Shown: piece after piece, positions 6,841 to 13,517 of the stretch
How the letters are laid out: each line of letters begins with the position of its first letter
How positions within the stretch are numbered: position 1 is the first letter of the stretch
Assembly: GCA_026225235.1 (NCBI GenBank)
Contig: JAMFSK010000146.1
Coordinates: forward strand, 1-47,863
Direction: 5' to 3'
DNA: 47,863 nucleotides
Origin: Burkholderiales bacterium
GTDB taxonomy: Bacteria > Pseudomonadota > Gammaproteobacteria > Burkholderiales > Burkholderiaceae
The notes under the pieces: model-generated
Told to the model about the DNA's origin: nothing
Database searches by the model: none
The model's input: the letters and a program-made list of their open reading frames with translations, nothing else
Position numbers and translations under genes: made by a program

Positions 6841-7002
6841 TTTTATTGTTTTGTATTTTTCTATCGATTTGATAGCGTTGATAGATCGGATGGTTGAGGC
6901 CCCACAGAATGGGGCTTCGATAAGAATTCGGTGAAATGCGTGAAGCGCGGACTTGTGATAGGCCCGGCGATCTAGGAATTCTGTGGGGACAGGTTTTGCT
7001 GC

Positions 7003-7185
7003 TTATACGGCGGGCGTGGCGAGATCAGTAAGGCGTCGCGCGACAGCCAGGCAGTACGACAATTTTTGAAGGCGATCGCGAAGGGCTTCGCAATTTGCGC
7101 AGCAGACCTCCGCTTGAGAAGGAGGTTCTCTGGACGCTGAATTTGATGAATTTGTGAGTTCTGAAACGTTTGCTCTCTGTTCCAT
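7003..7185 (-). CDS. Hypothetical 60 aa protein downstream of the repressor gene
   Basis: An ATG at 7185 opens a frame with a Ser-rich N-terminus, then EVCCANCEALRDRLQKL, which combines a CxxC motif with a helix. A GTG-initiated frame at 7196 in another phase overlaps it but has a much less protein-like composition. The gene lies on the strand of, and downstream from, the repressor, where lambda carries rex. No function is recognised, and the ribosome site (GGGGTGG) is only fair. Confidence 0.45.
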   Translation of the reverse strand: MEQRANVSELTNSSNSASREPPSQAEVCCANCEALRDRLQKLSYCLAVARRLTDLATPAV

Positions 7186-7202
7186 GGCAAAGCCACCCCG
7201 TT

Positions 7203-7256
7203 TTAAGTAGAAAATACCGACACGTTTCTCGCGTGGTGGACGAATGTTCTACTTAA
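7203..7256. repeat. Ten-base inverted repeat, arms 34 bases apart
   Basis: TTAAGTAGAA (7203-7212) is repeated as its exact complement TTCTACTTAA (7247-7256). It lies between the repressor gene and the 60-residue gene. The gap is too long for an efficient terminator. It could be a divided operator or an RNA stem. Confidence 0.6.
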
Positions 7257-7320
7257 GAGTGACCATAAGAAAGATGGGGTAAATTCCTATTAGTTTTTGT
7301 CGTAAAAGAGCATTGGCAAG

Positions 7321-7692
7321 TTATGTTTGTTTTTGATGCCGCGCAGCCTCTTCCTGGACCGATCGTCGAATGAATTCGCGGATTGCCGGCGTCATTTCGT
7401 AGGCATCGTTACGAGCCGCGTCACAATGCGCGTGGAGCTCGCGCACCTGATCGGCCAGCATCGGGCTGATGTCGTCGATCTTTACCCCCAGCACCTTTGC
7501 GAACTCGCCAACGGCGTGCAGATTGAGTTTCGCCTTTCCCATGAGGTAAAGGTTCACGTTTCCCTGCGTCCCCATGCCAAATTCGATGCCGAATTTCTCC
7601 TGCGTCATTCCCTTGGGACGCCTTTCGTTCCACAGTCGATAAAGACGTTTGGCGTCTTCAATCTGCCACTCGGTTAGTTTCTGTTTGTTCAT
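7321..7692 (-). CDS. CI-type phage repressor, DNA-binding domain only (123 aa)
   Basis: Residues 8-75 form an XRE-like helix-turn-helix (MTQEKFGIEFGMGTQGNVNLYL, then LNLHAVGEFAKVLGVKIDD). The segment FAKVLGVKIDDISPML is what I know from CI-like repressors of lambdoid phages. Those usually run to 210-240 residues with a C-terminal LexA-type self-cleaving domain. This one ends after a short helical tail, so RecA-stimulated cleavage is not expected. No Shine-Dalgarno sequence precedes the ATG, and the promoter elements fit transcription starting at the A of the ATG. It should bind the five nearby operators and keep pL and pR silent. Confidence 0.8.
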   Translation of the reverse strand: MNKQKLTEWQIEDAKRLYRLWNERRPKGMTQEKFGIEFGMGTQGNVNLYLMGKAKLNLHAVGEFAKVLGVKIDDISPMLADQVRELHAHCDAARNDAYEMTPAIREFIRRSVQEEAARHQKQT

Positions 7693-7698
7693 GGCGGA

Positions 7699-7726
7699 AC
7701 TATAGATTTCCTAGTGATTCACACAA
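7699..7726 (-). promoter_or_regulatory. pRM-like repressor promoter, leaderless
   Basis: On the minus strand TTGTGT (7726-7721), a 16-base spacer and TATAGT (7704-7699) are followed by six bases and the repressor ATG. The start site is therefore predicted at the A of the ATG, as in lambda pRM. The leftmost right-operator copy overlaps the -10 and the middle one overlaps the -35. Confidence 0.7.
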
Positions 7727-7765
7727 CGAGTTTTCCTGTTGACAAAGCCAATGAGTTTTCCTAGT
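7703..7765. promoter_or_regulatory. Right operators (three copies, 25 bp apart)
   Basis: TAGATTTCCT (7703-7712), GAGTTTTCCT (7728-7737) and GAGTTTTCCT (7753-7762) repeat with a period of exactly 25 bases. They are the reverse complement of the left sites. The fuller forms, AACGAGTTTTCCTGTT and AATGAGTTTTCCTAGT, are imperfect palindromes. The number and placing mirror OR1-3 of lambda. Confidence 0.8.
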
Positions 7766-7767
7766 AT
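7739..7767 (+). promoter_or_regulatory. pR-like early right promoter, leaderless
   Basis: A perfect -35 TTGACA (7739-7744), a 17-base spacer and -10 TAGTAT (7762-7767) predict a start at 7774 or 7775, which is the ATG of the Cro-like gene. One right operator lies in the spacer and another overlaps the -35, so repressor occupancy should block it. Confidence 0.85.
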
Positions 7768-7774
7768 GTTGGTT

Positions 7775-8089
7775 ATGAAACTCGCCGACTACCTCGCCAA
7801 GCACAAGATCAGCCAAGCAGCTTTGGCTGCCCACCTCAAGATTACTCAGGGGCGTGTATGGCAATGGCTCAATGGCGAAAGGGTCACTCCCAAGTACTGC
7901 CCGGAAATCGAGGCTTGGAGCAACCGCGAAGTCACATGCGAAGAGCTCAACGACACCGTCAACTGGAGTTATGTACGCGAATCCGCTCAATCCATCGCTG
8001 GAAGCCCCGGCGGGGTTACTGAGCGGGCGGCGGCTTCTGATGATGTTCAGCCTCCAGTTGGCGGGGCGAGCGATGAAAAAAGGAAGTGA
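7775..8089 (+). CDS. YdaS/Cro-like helix-turn-helix regulator
   Basis: The 104-residue protein has an N-terminal helix-turn-helix (LADYLAKHKISQAALAAHL, then ITQGRVWQWLNG). It is followed by PKYCPEIEAWSNREVTCEEL and the DxxNWSYVR end typical of YdaS/Cro-like proteins of phage control regions. The last 30 residues are low-complexity. Upstream in-frame ATGs (7751, 7766) lie before the predicted pR start, so ATG 7775 is the only one on the pR transcript. It should oppose CI at the shared operators. Confidence 0.85.
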   Translation: MKLADYLAKHKISQAALAAHLKITQGRVWQWLNGERVTPKYCPEIEAWSNREVTCEELNDTVNWSYVRESAQSIAGSPGGVTERAAASDDVQPPVGGASDEKRK

Positions 8090-8103
8090 TTTAATTTTAG
8101 TTT

Positions 8104-8127
8104 TTTAGGGGTCAGTTGACCCCTAAA
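8104..8127 (+). other. Near-perfect palindrome/hairpin after the Cro-like gene
   Basis: TTTAGGGGTCA and its complement TGACCCCTAAA flank a two-base centre, which in RNA gives a strong hairpin. No T run follows on plus, so it is not a standard terminator there. It occupies the place of nutR/tR1 in lambda. It could be an antitermination element, a weak terminator or an operator. Confidence 0.5.
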
Positions 8128-8192
8128 TTTGACACGGGGAGTAACTCGTAACTCCAGTCGTAATCCAGTTGATTTTTTCAATGGGACCAAAG

Positions 8193-8591
8193 ATGCAGAC
8201 ACAAGAAACGCCAAGTAGGGCCGTCTCAACGGCCTTAGAGAATGGCCACTGTGCCTACTCGGGGAAGGAAGCAAGGTTTCTTTCGAGAGATTCCGTAGCT
8301 ACTTGCGCATCTTTCCGTGATGCCGTACGCCTCGCCTGGGAACACCGGACAGTGCGCGGTATGACGCAAAGAACGCTGGCGGAACTGCTCGAAGTGAAGA
8401 CGTCGCACATGTCGAACATGCTTAGTCATCAGGCGGTCGACCGGCATGGCAAGCCACGCCAAGACCTCCCGGCGCGCTACGTCGCCGAGTTTGAACGCGT
8501 AGTTGGGAACCGTGCGGTCACGCAGTATCTGGTGCGCATGGCGATGTTAACCTTGATGGAAGAAGTGATTCACTCACAGAGGACGCCATGA
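8193..8591 (+). CDS. Helix-turn-helix phage regulator, 132 aa
   Basis: Residues 38-100 contain FRDAVRLAWEHRTVRGMTQ followed by LAELLEVKTSHMSNMLS, an XRE-like helix-turn-helix, and the helical end VTQYLVRMAMLTLMEEV. I know this type from Burkholderia and Pseudomonas prophages just after the Cro-like gene, in the cII position. The ATG at 8193 has GGGA six bases upstream and is preferred to the ATG at 8181, which has only T-rich sequence before it. The DNA target is unknown. Confidence 0.7.
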   Translation: MQTQETPSRAVSTALENGHCAYSGKEARFLSRDSVATCASFRDAVRLAWEHRTVRGMTQRTLAELLEVKTSHMSNMLSHQAVDRHGKPRQDLPARYVAEFERVVGNRAVTQYLVRMAMLTLMEEVIHSQRTP

Positions 8592-8592
8592 A

Positions 8593-8781
8593 ATGACAAA
8601 CGACGAGGCGCTTCGAATTGGTCGCAAGGCTATTGAGGACGCCCGGAAGCGGGTAGGTGATAACCCAGAAAGATTGATCGAGGAAATAGAAAAAAGTTGT
8701 ACCGGAGACACGCTGGCCGGACAGGCGTTTTCGATCACAGGGAATTTGATCCTGGAATCGATTCAAGAAACGAAGCATTGA
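8593..8781 (+). CDS. Hypothetical 62 aa acidic protein
   Basis: This helical, charged protein begins one base after the TGA of the preceding regulator gene, so the two are probably co-translated. Nothing in the sequence (EALRIGRKAIEDARKR, then DNPERLIEEIEKS) points to a function. A GC-rich hairpin (8788-8810, 8-bp stem, no T run) follows the gene. Confidence 0.65.
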   Translation: MTNDEALRIGRKAIEDARKRVGDNPERLIEEIEKSCTGDTLAGQAFSITGNLILESIQETKH

Positions 8782-8898
8782 ACGAGGCGCGCCGGCTCGC
8801 TCCCGGCGCGTTGCAAAGTCCAGACACAAGTTGCTTGCACGCAGGCGCCTTCTGTCCCGATTTCGCACTACTAAAGGCATCTGCCGATAGGAGGCTCT

Positions 8899-9612
8899 AT
8901 GAATCAATTGGCAGTTGCTGGCAAGACGATGTCCAGTCGTGAAATTGCGGATCTGGTCGAGTCGCGTCATGACAACGTGAAGACGACTGTCGAGCGGCTC
9001 GTTGAGCGCGGCGTGATTGTTCGTCCTTCAATGCAGGTTGTACAAATTCCCGATTCAATGGGGCGCCCGCGCTCAACGACGGAATATCACATCTGCAAAC
9101 GCGACAGTTATGTGGTCGTCGCGCAGCTCTCGCCTGAGTTCACGGCGCGCCTCGTCGACCGATGGCAAGAGCTCGAGGAAAAGATCGCTCCCGCTGCGTT
9201 TCAAATCCCTCAAACGATGTCTGAGGCATTGCGCCTCGCTGCGAATCAGGCAGAGCAGATCGAATCCCAGCAGAAATTGCTCGAACAGCAGGCGCCGGCC
9301 GTTGAGTTTGTCGGCCGCTACGTTGACGCGGGCGGAAGCAAGGGATTTCGCGAGGTCTGCAAGCTCCTGGGAGCGAACGAACGCGAGTTCCGCGCGTTTC
9401 TGATCGATACCAGCGTCCTGTACACGCTGGCAGGGCGCCTCGTTCCATTCCATCAGCACACCGATGCTGGTCGCTTCGAAATCAAGGCAGGCGTTACACA
9501 CGACGAGAACGCTTACGCCTTCAATCAAACGCGCTTCACTCCCAAGGGCATCGAATGGATCGCCGGCAAGTGGATGGCGCGGCGTCTCAATGAAAAAGAG
9601 GTAACTGCATGA
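8899..9612 (+). CDS. Rha-family N-terminus with KilAC antirepressor C-terminus
   Basis: This is a 237-residue two-domain protein. Residues 10-95 match the Rha regulatory domain (SSREIADLVESRHDNVKTTV, then YHICKRDSYVVVAQLSPEF). Residues 125-232 match the phage KilAC/antirepressor domain (VGRYVDAGGSKGFREVCKLL and TRFTPKGIEWIAGKW). A linker helix with the string QQKLLEQQAPAVEFV joins them. A strong GGAGG lies four bases before the ATG. Proteins of this kind act on repressors or host regulators after induction; which target applies here cannot be read from the sequence. Confidence 0.9.
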   Translation: MNQLAVAGKTMSSREIADLVESRHDNVKTTVERLVERGVIVRPSMQVVQIPDSMGRPRSTTEYHICKRDSYVVVAQLSPEFTARLVDRWQELEEKIAPAAFQIPQTMSEALRLAANQAEQIESQQKLLEQQAPAVEFVGRYVDAGGSKGFREVCKLLGANEREFRAFLIDTSVLYTLAGRLVPFHQHTDAGRFEIKAGVTHDENAYAFNQTRFTPKGIEWIAGKWMARRLNEKEVTA

Positions 9613-9869
9613 GCTTCCACCTCGTAAATCTCGCCTGGGATAACGACCTCCCGCATAGCCAGAAGATTGTTCTTCTCGCGCTGTCGCACCTCGCAAACCA
9701 AACCACTGGCATGTGCAGCCCGTCCGTACGCCTGCTGTCGCATATGTGCGGCCTGTCGCACTCCGGCGCGCGCTCTAACCTGAAGCACCTCGCGAAGCGC
9801 GGACTTGTCGAGTTGGTGGCGCTGGATGGCGAGAACGGCTATCGCGTCAAGGTGGGGGCCAAGGTATGA
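9609..9869 (+). CDS. Small winged-helix (HTH) protein, 86 aa
   Basis: The ATG overlaps the previous TGA (ATGA). The sequence HSQKIVLLALSHLANQTTG followed by CGLSHSGARSNLKHLAKRGL is a winged helix-turn-helix like those at the N-terminus of phage replication initiators. It resembles a stand-alone initiator DNA-binding domain. It precedes the O-like gene and may help replication or its control. Confidence 0.75.
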   Translation: MSFHLVNLAWDNDLPHSQKIVLLALSHLANQTTGMCSPSVRLLSHMCGLSHSGARSNLKHLAKRGLVELVALDGENGYRVKVGAKV

Positions 9870-10051
9870 CTCGCATTCCGACACTCTATCCGGGCGAGCA
9901 GATCGTGATGGTCAAGCCGGCCCTTGATTTATTGGCCGCCAAAATGATCTCCGATTTCCGGATCGCGCCGCTTCTGAATTCAAGCGCGCGCATTTGCATC
10001 TCGTGCGGCGCGGTGCAATCCATCGACGGCACGCTGCCGTGCGATCACTGA
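9866..10051 (+). CDS. Hypothetical 61 aa Cys-containing protein
   Basis: The gene is coupled by ATGA to the winged-helix gene. The C-terminus has CxxC and a third Cys (ICISCGAVQS...LPCDH), a possible single zinc site. The N-terminal part is hydrophobic and helical. It ends eight bases before the O-like gene. No family is recognised. Confidence 0.55.
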   Translation: MTRIPTLYPGEQIVMVKPALDLLAAKMISDFRIAPLLNSSARICISCGAVQSIDGTLPCDH

Positions 10052-10059
10052 GCACCGTC

Positions 10060-11235
10060 ATGGCATTGGCCGACGTCCTTCATATGCCCGAACAGCCTAG
10101 ATCCGTACAGGTCGAGGACGGCTTCACGCGCGTCGCTCACGGGATCATTGAGGCCTTGTCTCTGGCTGACCTGAGCAAGCGCCACTACAAGGTCCTGCTG
10201 GTCCTGATTCGCCAAACGTATGGCTACAACAAGAAGTCGGACGAGATCAGCTTGTCCCAGTTCGAAACCAAGACGGGCGTGCTCAAGCCGAACGTTTCCA
10301 CGGCGATCGACGAACTCATCGAGATGAACGTCATCCTCCGTACGCCGGGAACGCATGCGCACTGCCTGTCGATCAACAAGTCGTATCCCCAATGGACCGG
10401 GAAGGCAAAAGTCGACGTTTCGATGGTTTGGGGTTATCAAAACAATAACCCTAGGGTTATTGAAACGATAACAGGGGGTTATCAAAACGATAACTCTGGG
10501 GTTATTGATTCGATAACCACAATAGACAACTCCAAAAGACAAGACCAAAAGACAACTCCAAAAGAAAACCTTTCGCGCTCGCTTCGCGAACGCTTTGAGA
10601 TTTTTTGGGCGATGTACCCGAAGAAGAAATCGAAGACCACGGCAGAGAAAGCCTTTGCCAAGCGCAAACCGGACGAGCAGCTCTTCAACGACCTGATGGC
10701 AGGTCTTGGGCGTGCCATGACTTCGGAGCAGTGGCAAAACCCGACATTCATCCCTTACCCGGCCAGTTGGCTTACCGCCGGCGGCTGGATGGACGTGATT
10801 CAGACCGCATACACCGACGCCGAACTTGCCGTGATCCGAGCCTTTAACGAGGCACTCGGGGAGCGTATCGGCGCAGTGGATGAGGCGGTCTTTGTCGAGG
10901 CGCGCGCTGGTGGCATTCGGGCATTTACTGCGCACCTGAAGGGCGATGCCGAGGCATGGAAGCGGTATTTCCCCGCGGTGCGCGACAAGGTCGACCTTCC
11001 GCCGCACGCGGGATTCGATTATCTGATCAGCCCGAAAGGCTTTGGCGACGTGAAGGGGCGCATGGCAGTCAAGCGCAATCCTGACGGGACAAAAGCGGCT
11101 GGCGAGTGGCACGCGACGGCGAGCGGCATCAAGGCTAAGGCGGTCGAGATGGGTATTGCCTTCAGCGATGACGAGCCGGTTCCCGCGATCGCGTTGCGCG
11201 TGCGAGCAGCAATCCAAAAATCGGAGCGGTCATGA
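10060..11235 (+). CDS. Replication initiator, lambda O-like
   Basis: This is a 391-residue protein. Residues 15-110 form the winged-helix origin-binding domain of the phage replication O family (DGFTRVAHGIIEALSLADL, then LVLIRQTYGYNKKSDEISL). A low-complexity linker (about 130-170) is encoded by the iterons. A segment typical of Burkholderia phage initiators follows (FEIFWAMYPKKKSKTTAEK, then FIPYPASWLTAGGW). The C-terminal 140 residues are presumably for protein contacts. The ATG at 10060 is chosen because upstream codons overlap the preceding gene; its ribosome site is weak. As in lambda, the origin lies inside the gene. Confidence 0.85.
   Translation: MALADVLHMPEQPRSVQVEDGFTRVAHGIIEALSLADLSKRHYKVLLVLIRQTYGYNKKSDEISLSQFETKTGVLKPNVSTAIDELIEMNVILRTPGTHAHCLSINKSYPQWTGKAKVDVSMVWGYQNNNPRVIETITGGYQNDNSGVIDSITTIDNSKRQDQKTTPKENLSRSLRERFEIFWAMYPKKKSKTTAEKAFAKRKPDEQLFNDLMAGLGRAMTSEQWQNPTFIPYPASWLTAGGWMDVIQTAYTDAELAVIRAFNEALGERIGAVDEAVFVEARAGGIRAFTAHLKGDAEAWKRYFPAVRDKVDLPPHAGFDYLISPKGFGDVKGRMAVKRNPDGTKAAGEWHATASGIKAKAVEMGIAFSDDEPVPAIALRVRAAIQKSERS
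10431..10518 (+). promoter_or_regulatory. Phage replication origin: four iterons
   Basis: Four copies of GGGTTATYRAWWCRATAAC begin at 10431, 10454, 10476 and 10499, about 22.7 bases (two helical turns) apart. Each is an imperfect palindrome (GGTTAT/ATAACC arms). They lie within the O-like gene as in lambda. The next 55 bases (10519-10573) are A-rich on one strand with two copies of GACAACTCCAAAAGA, a likely unwinding region. Confidence 0.85.
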
Positions 11236-11393
11236 ACACCTGCAGAACATGCAAACACGCCGTGATGCGCCCGGATAACCGCGAGATCTACAAGCGCGGC
11301 TTCCGGAATTGCGCATGGATGCCGACGTACCAGTTCATCTCTGGAATTTCGACATGCCGGTTTACGCCCACGAAATGGGAGATCAAGGCATGA
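11232..11393 (+). CDS. Cys-rich 53 aa protein
   Basis: The ATG overlaps the O stop (ATGA) and the TGA overlaps the next ATG, so it sits in the coupled chain. CRTCKHAV and two later Cys in FRNCAW and ISTCRF suggest a small zinc-binding fold. Similar tiny proteins follow O genes in Burkholderia phages. The function is unknown. Confidence 0.65.
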   Translation: MNTCRTCKHAVMRPDNREIYKRGFRNCAWMPTYQFISGISTCRFTPTKWEIKA

Positions 11394-11959
11394 CGAGCCG
11401 CACGACATTGCGCTACCCCGAAGGCACGAAGGAAGTCGGCACTGCGCGCGTGCGCGAAGACTTGACTGTCGGTCGCAGTTTCGCTGAGCGCGAGATCCAT
11501 CGCCGGACTGGCATGCAGCCGACGAGCGAGTTCGACGATATCGCCGCCGGCACGCCTATCAAATCGCTTGCGCCGCGCGCAAAGGCACCGGCGAAACCGA
11601 AGGCGCCAGCCAAGCCGCGCGCACCAGGCGCTTCGAAGTACCGCAACCAGAAGTGCGAGAGCGGCGGCATCAAGTTCGACAGCAAGCGAGAAATGATGCG
11701 CTGGCATGACCTGGTGCAGATGCAGGTTCGCGGAGATATCTTCGATTTGGAATTGCAGGTGGCTCATGTGCTCGCGCCTGCTGTCGTTCTCGATGGCCGG
11801 ACGAAGCCAGCGCTGCGCTACGTCGCCGACTTCGTGTACGAGCGCAAGGATGGAGTGGTTGTGACGGAAGACGTGAAGGGCCACGTAACGCCGGCCTACA
11901 GGATCAAGCGCCATTTGATGAAGGCGCTTTTGGGGATTGACATTGTGGAGGTCAAATGA
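11390..11959 (+). CDS. DUF1064 family, nuclease-like (189 aa)
   Basis: After an Ala/Lys/Pro-rich linker (about residues 60-82), the C-terminal 105 residues contain KYRNQKCESGGIKFDSKREM, then RYVADFVYERKDGVVVTEDV followed by KG. The spacing of the Glu, Asp and DxK residues fits a PD-(D/E)xK nuclease core, and DUF1064 proteins are considered resolvase-like. The start is the ATG at 11390 (ATGA overlap); the longer upstream frame covers the previous gene. It probably processes recombination or replication intermediates. Confidence 0.8.
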   Translation: MTSRTTLRYPEGTKEVGTARVREDLTVGRSFAEREIHRRTGMQPTSEFDDIAAGTPIKSLAPRAKAPAKPKAPAKPRAPGASKYRNQKCESGGIKFDSKREMMRWHDLVQMQVRGDIFDLELQVAHVLAPAVVLDGRTKPALRYVADFVYERKDGVVVTEDVKGHVTPAYRIKRHLMKALLGIDIVEVK

Positions 11960-12501
11960 CTGCGAAGAAAAAGGCGAAGCCCGTTGTCGAATGGTCGGCT
12001 GCTGATCTTGAAACGCTCCGGAGCATCAGAAACGCCGGCGCCAGCCTCGATGCAAACATGCATCGACTGCCGGGCAAGACCTACTACGAAGCCGATAAGA
12101 CGGCGCGGCTGTTGGGGCTCAAACACGCTTCAGTGGAAGTTCGCGGACTGCGCGTGATGTCAGACGGCAAGCCTCGCACTGCAGGTCAACTTGCTGTGGA
12201 AATCGGATCAAGCCGTACATCAGCTTGCGACATGCTCCATAACGCATCCCTCCCTGGTGTGACTCAGAAGGTTCACGTTTGCGGATTCACGCCGGGCGGG
12301 CGCCCCCTGCTGATCTATGTGGCTGGGCAAGGAATCAACGAGCAACCGCGCGTGGCGCGCTCGAAAGCGGTGTGGAGCAGCGACCCTGAATCTGCCCTTG
12401 ACGAGCAGTACAAAGCCAAGGCGTCGTGGTGGCCGCGCGCCGATCAGGTAGTTATATCGGCTATCAACGCCATGGTTCATGCAGGGAGAGCCGCAGCATG
12501 A
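11956..12501 (+). CDS. Hypothetical protein with possible winged helix, 181 aa
   Basis: The ATGA overlap decides the start. Residues 10-65 are helical (WSAADLETLRSIRNAGASL). Residues 68-125 (LRVMSDGKPRTAGQLAVEI, then SSRTSACDMLHNASL and GGRPLLIYV) read as a winged helix with a beta hairpin. The protein is probably DNA-binding. I do not recognise the family. Confidence 0.65.
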   Translation: MTAKKKAKPVVEWSAADLETLRSIRNAGASLDANMHRLPGKTYYEADKTARLLGLKHASVEVRGLRVMSDGKPRTAGQLAVEIGSSRTSACDMLHNASLPGVTQKVHVCGFTPGGRPLLIYVAGQGINEQPRVARSKAVWSSDPESALDEQYKAKASWWPRADQVVISAINAMVHAGRAAA

Positions 12502-12887
12502 AGCTCTATCTCGCCGGCCCAATGACTGGTTTCCCCTTCCTTAACTTTCCCGCGTTCGCAGCAGAGGCCGCTCGGTTGCGCGGGCTTGGATTCGAGATCG
12601 TCAGCCCTGCAGAACTGAACGCTGACAGTGATGGCGATTGGCTTACGTGCATGCGTGTCGACGTTCGCGCCCTAGTTGAATGTGACGGCGTCGCTCTTCT
12701 CGATGGATGGGAGGGATCAGAAGGTGCAACGCTCGAGCATGAAATTGCGCATCGACTCGGGCTGGCCGTGTTCCGCGCGAAGTCGATAAGGTCGCCGCGC
12801 AATCGCCCTTATGGTCGCCCGGTCGACCACTTCGGCGCGGGAGCAGAAAGGATCGCACGCGAACGGTCTGCAGGATTTACGTCATGA
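12498..12887 (+). CDS. DUF4406-type protein, nucleoside deoxyribosyltransferase-like fold
   Basis: The 129-residue protein starts with MKLYLAGPMTGFPFLNFPAF and contains VECDGVALLDGWEGSEGATL followed by EHEIA. This is the pattern of DUF4406 and related deoxyribosyltransferase-like enzymes, where the Gly-Pro-Met loop and the E-G-A-x-x-E motif line the nucleotide pocket. It may act on nucleotides during phage DNA synthesis. The start is set by an ATGA overlap; the longer frame upstream is a shadow. Confidence 0.8.
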   Translation: MKLYLAGPMTGFPFLNFPAFAAEAARLRGLGFEIVSPAELNADSDGDWLTCMRVDVRALVECDGVALLDGWEGSEGATLEHEIAHRLGLAVFRAKSIRSPRNRPYGRPVDHFGAGAERIARERSAGFTS

Positions 12888-13096
12888 GGCCCTTCGAAGA
12901 TCCGACTCACGAGGGCAATCACTCAGGCGAGTACATGACTGGCAAGAGCTGCCTTGTTGCTGGGTGCACTCAACCGGCCGGGACAGCCTGGAGCCCGCTG
13001 TGGTGCGTGAAGCACAACATCAGCCGCATGAACCAGATCGAAGCCGTGTATCGGGCCGTCGAGCAAGCTGTGCAAGGTGCGAAGCATGTTCAATAG
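12884..13096 (+). CDS. Small zinc-binding-like protein, 70 aa
   Basis: The gene is coupled by ATGA. A Cys-x5-Cys...Cys-x2-His arrangement (SCLVAGCTQPAGTAW, then PLWCVKHN) suggests one metal site, followed by a helix (QIEAVYRAVEQAVQG). No family is recognised. Its end overlaps the next gene by 11 bases. Confidence 0.6.
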   Translation: MRPFEDPTHEGNHSGEYMTGKSCLVAGCTQPAGTAWSPLWCVKHNISRMNQIEAVYRAVEQAVQGAKHVQ

Positions 13097-13517
13097 CACC
13101 TTCAAGCCTAAGCCAGGGTCACCATTCAGCAGCTTCGCCACGCCTAAGACGCGTATGGCACGCACGGCAATGAAGAAGCGCGCGAAGAAGAAGCCGACGG
13201 TTGCCGAGGGTTCGAAATACCTCGCAGCGTGCCGCGGCGAGCCGTGCTACCTCAACGTGCTGTGTGGCCGGTCTGACTGGGCGGACCCGACCGTCGTCCC
13301 GGCGCATTCAAATCAATACCGGCACGGCAAATCGGGCGGCATGAAGGCGCTGCACTACTTCACGGTGCCGGCGTGCATGAAATGCCATGAATTCATTGAT
13401 CAGGGGAAGGCGACGAAAGCGATCAAGTTTGACGTCTGGGATCGCGGCTTCGAGCGGTGGGAGCCGATCCGAGCCGAAAAGATGGGAATGCAGGAGGCAA
13501 CCGAATGCGCCTTCTAG
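13086..13517 (+). CDS. DUF1364/YbcO-type nuclease-like protein (143 aa)
   Basis: A basic N-terminus (MKKRAKKKPTVA) is followed by CRGEPCYLNVLCGRSDW, VVPAHSNQYRHGKSGG and PACMKCHEFIDQGK. This matches the DUF1364 (YbcO) family of nin regions, with an HNH-like His/Cys layout. Family members are thought to be metal-dependent nucleases. The ATG at 13086 is chosen over a GTG at 13077. Confidence 0.8.
   Translation: MFNSTFKPKPGSPFSSFATPKTRMARTAMKKRAKKKPTVAEGSKYLAACRGEPCYLNVLCGRSDWADPTVVPAHSNQYRHGKSGGMKALHYFTVPACMKCHEFIDQGKATKAIKFDVWDRGFERWEPIRAEKMGMQEATECAF

Larger units (their letters stand above)
6672..7002. other. Gene-free left control region
   Basis: This 330-base stretch has no convincing gene. 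It contains the 120-base leader of the leftward operon, with a boxA-like CGCTCTGTT on the minus strand at 6723-6731. It also holds the pL promoter and its two operators (6799-6840), an A/T-rich upstream tract (6841-6870) that could serve as an UP element, and a 9-bp hairpin (6896-6918, one G-U pair) downstream of the repressor-side genes. Confidence 0.6.

Noticed and set aside
6896..6918. 9-bp hairpin as an intrinsic terminator for the repressor-side genes
   Set aside because: There is a G-U pair in the stem and no T run on either strand. Listed only as part of the control region.
8788..8810. GC-rich hairpin after the 62-residue gene as a terminator
   Set aside because: The 8-bp stem is sound but TTGCAAAG follows instead of a T run, and the downstream Rha/KilAC gene seems to belong to the same operon.
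10045..11217. Minus-strand frame of 390 codons opposite the O-like gene
   Set aside because: It is a high-GC antisense shadow. The plus frame has domain motifs, overlap coupling and iterons; the minus frame has no recognisable motif.
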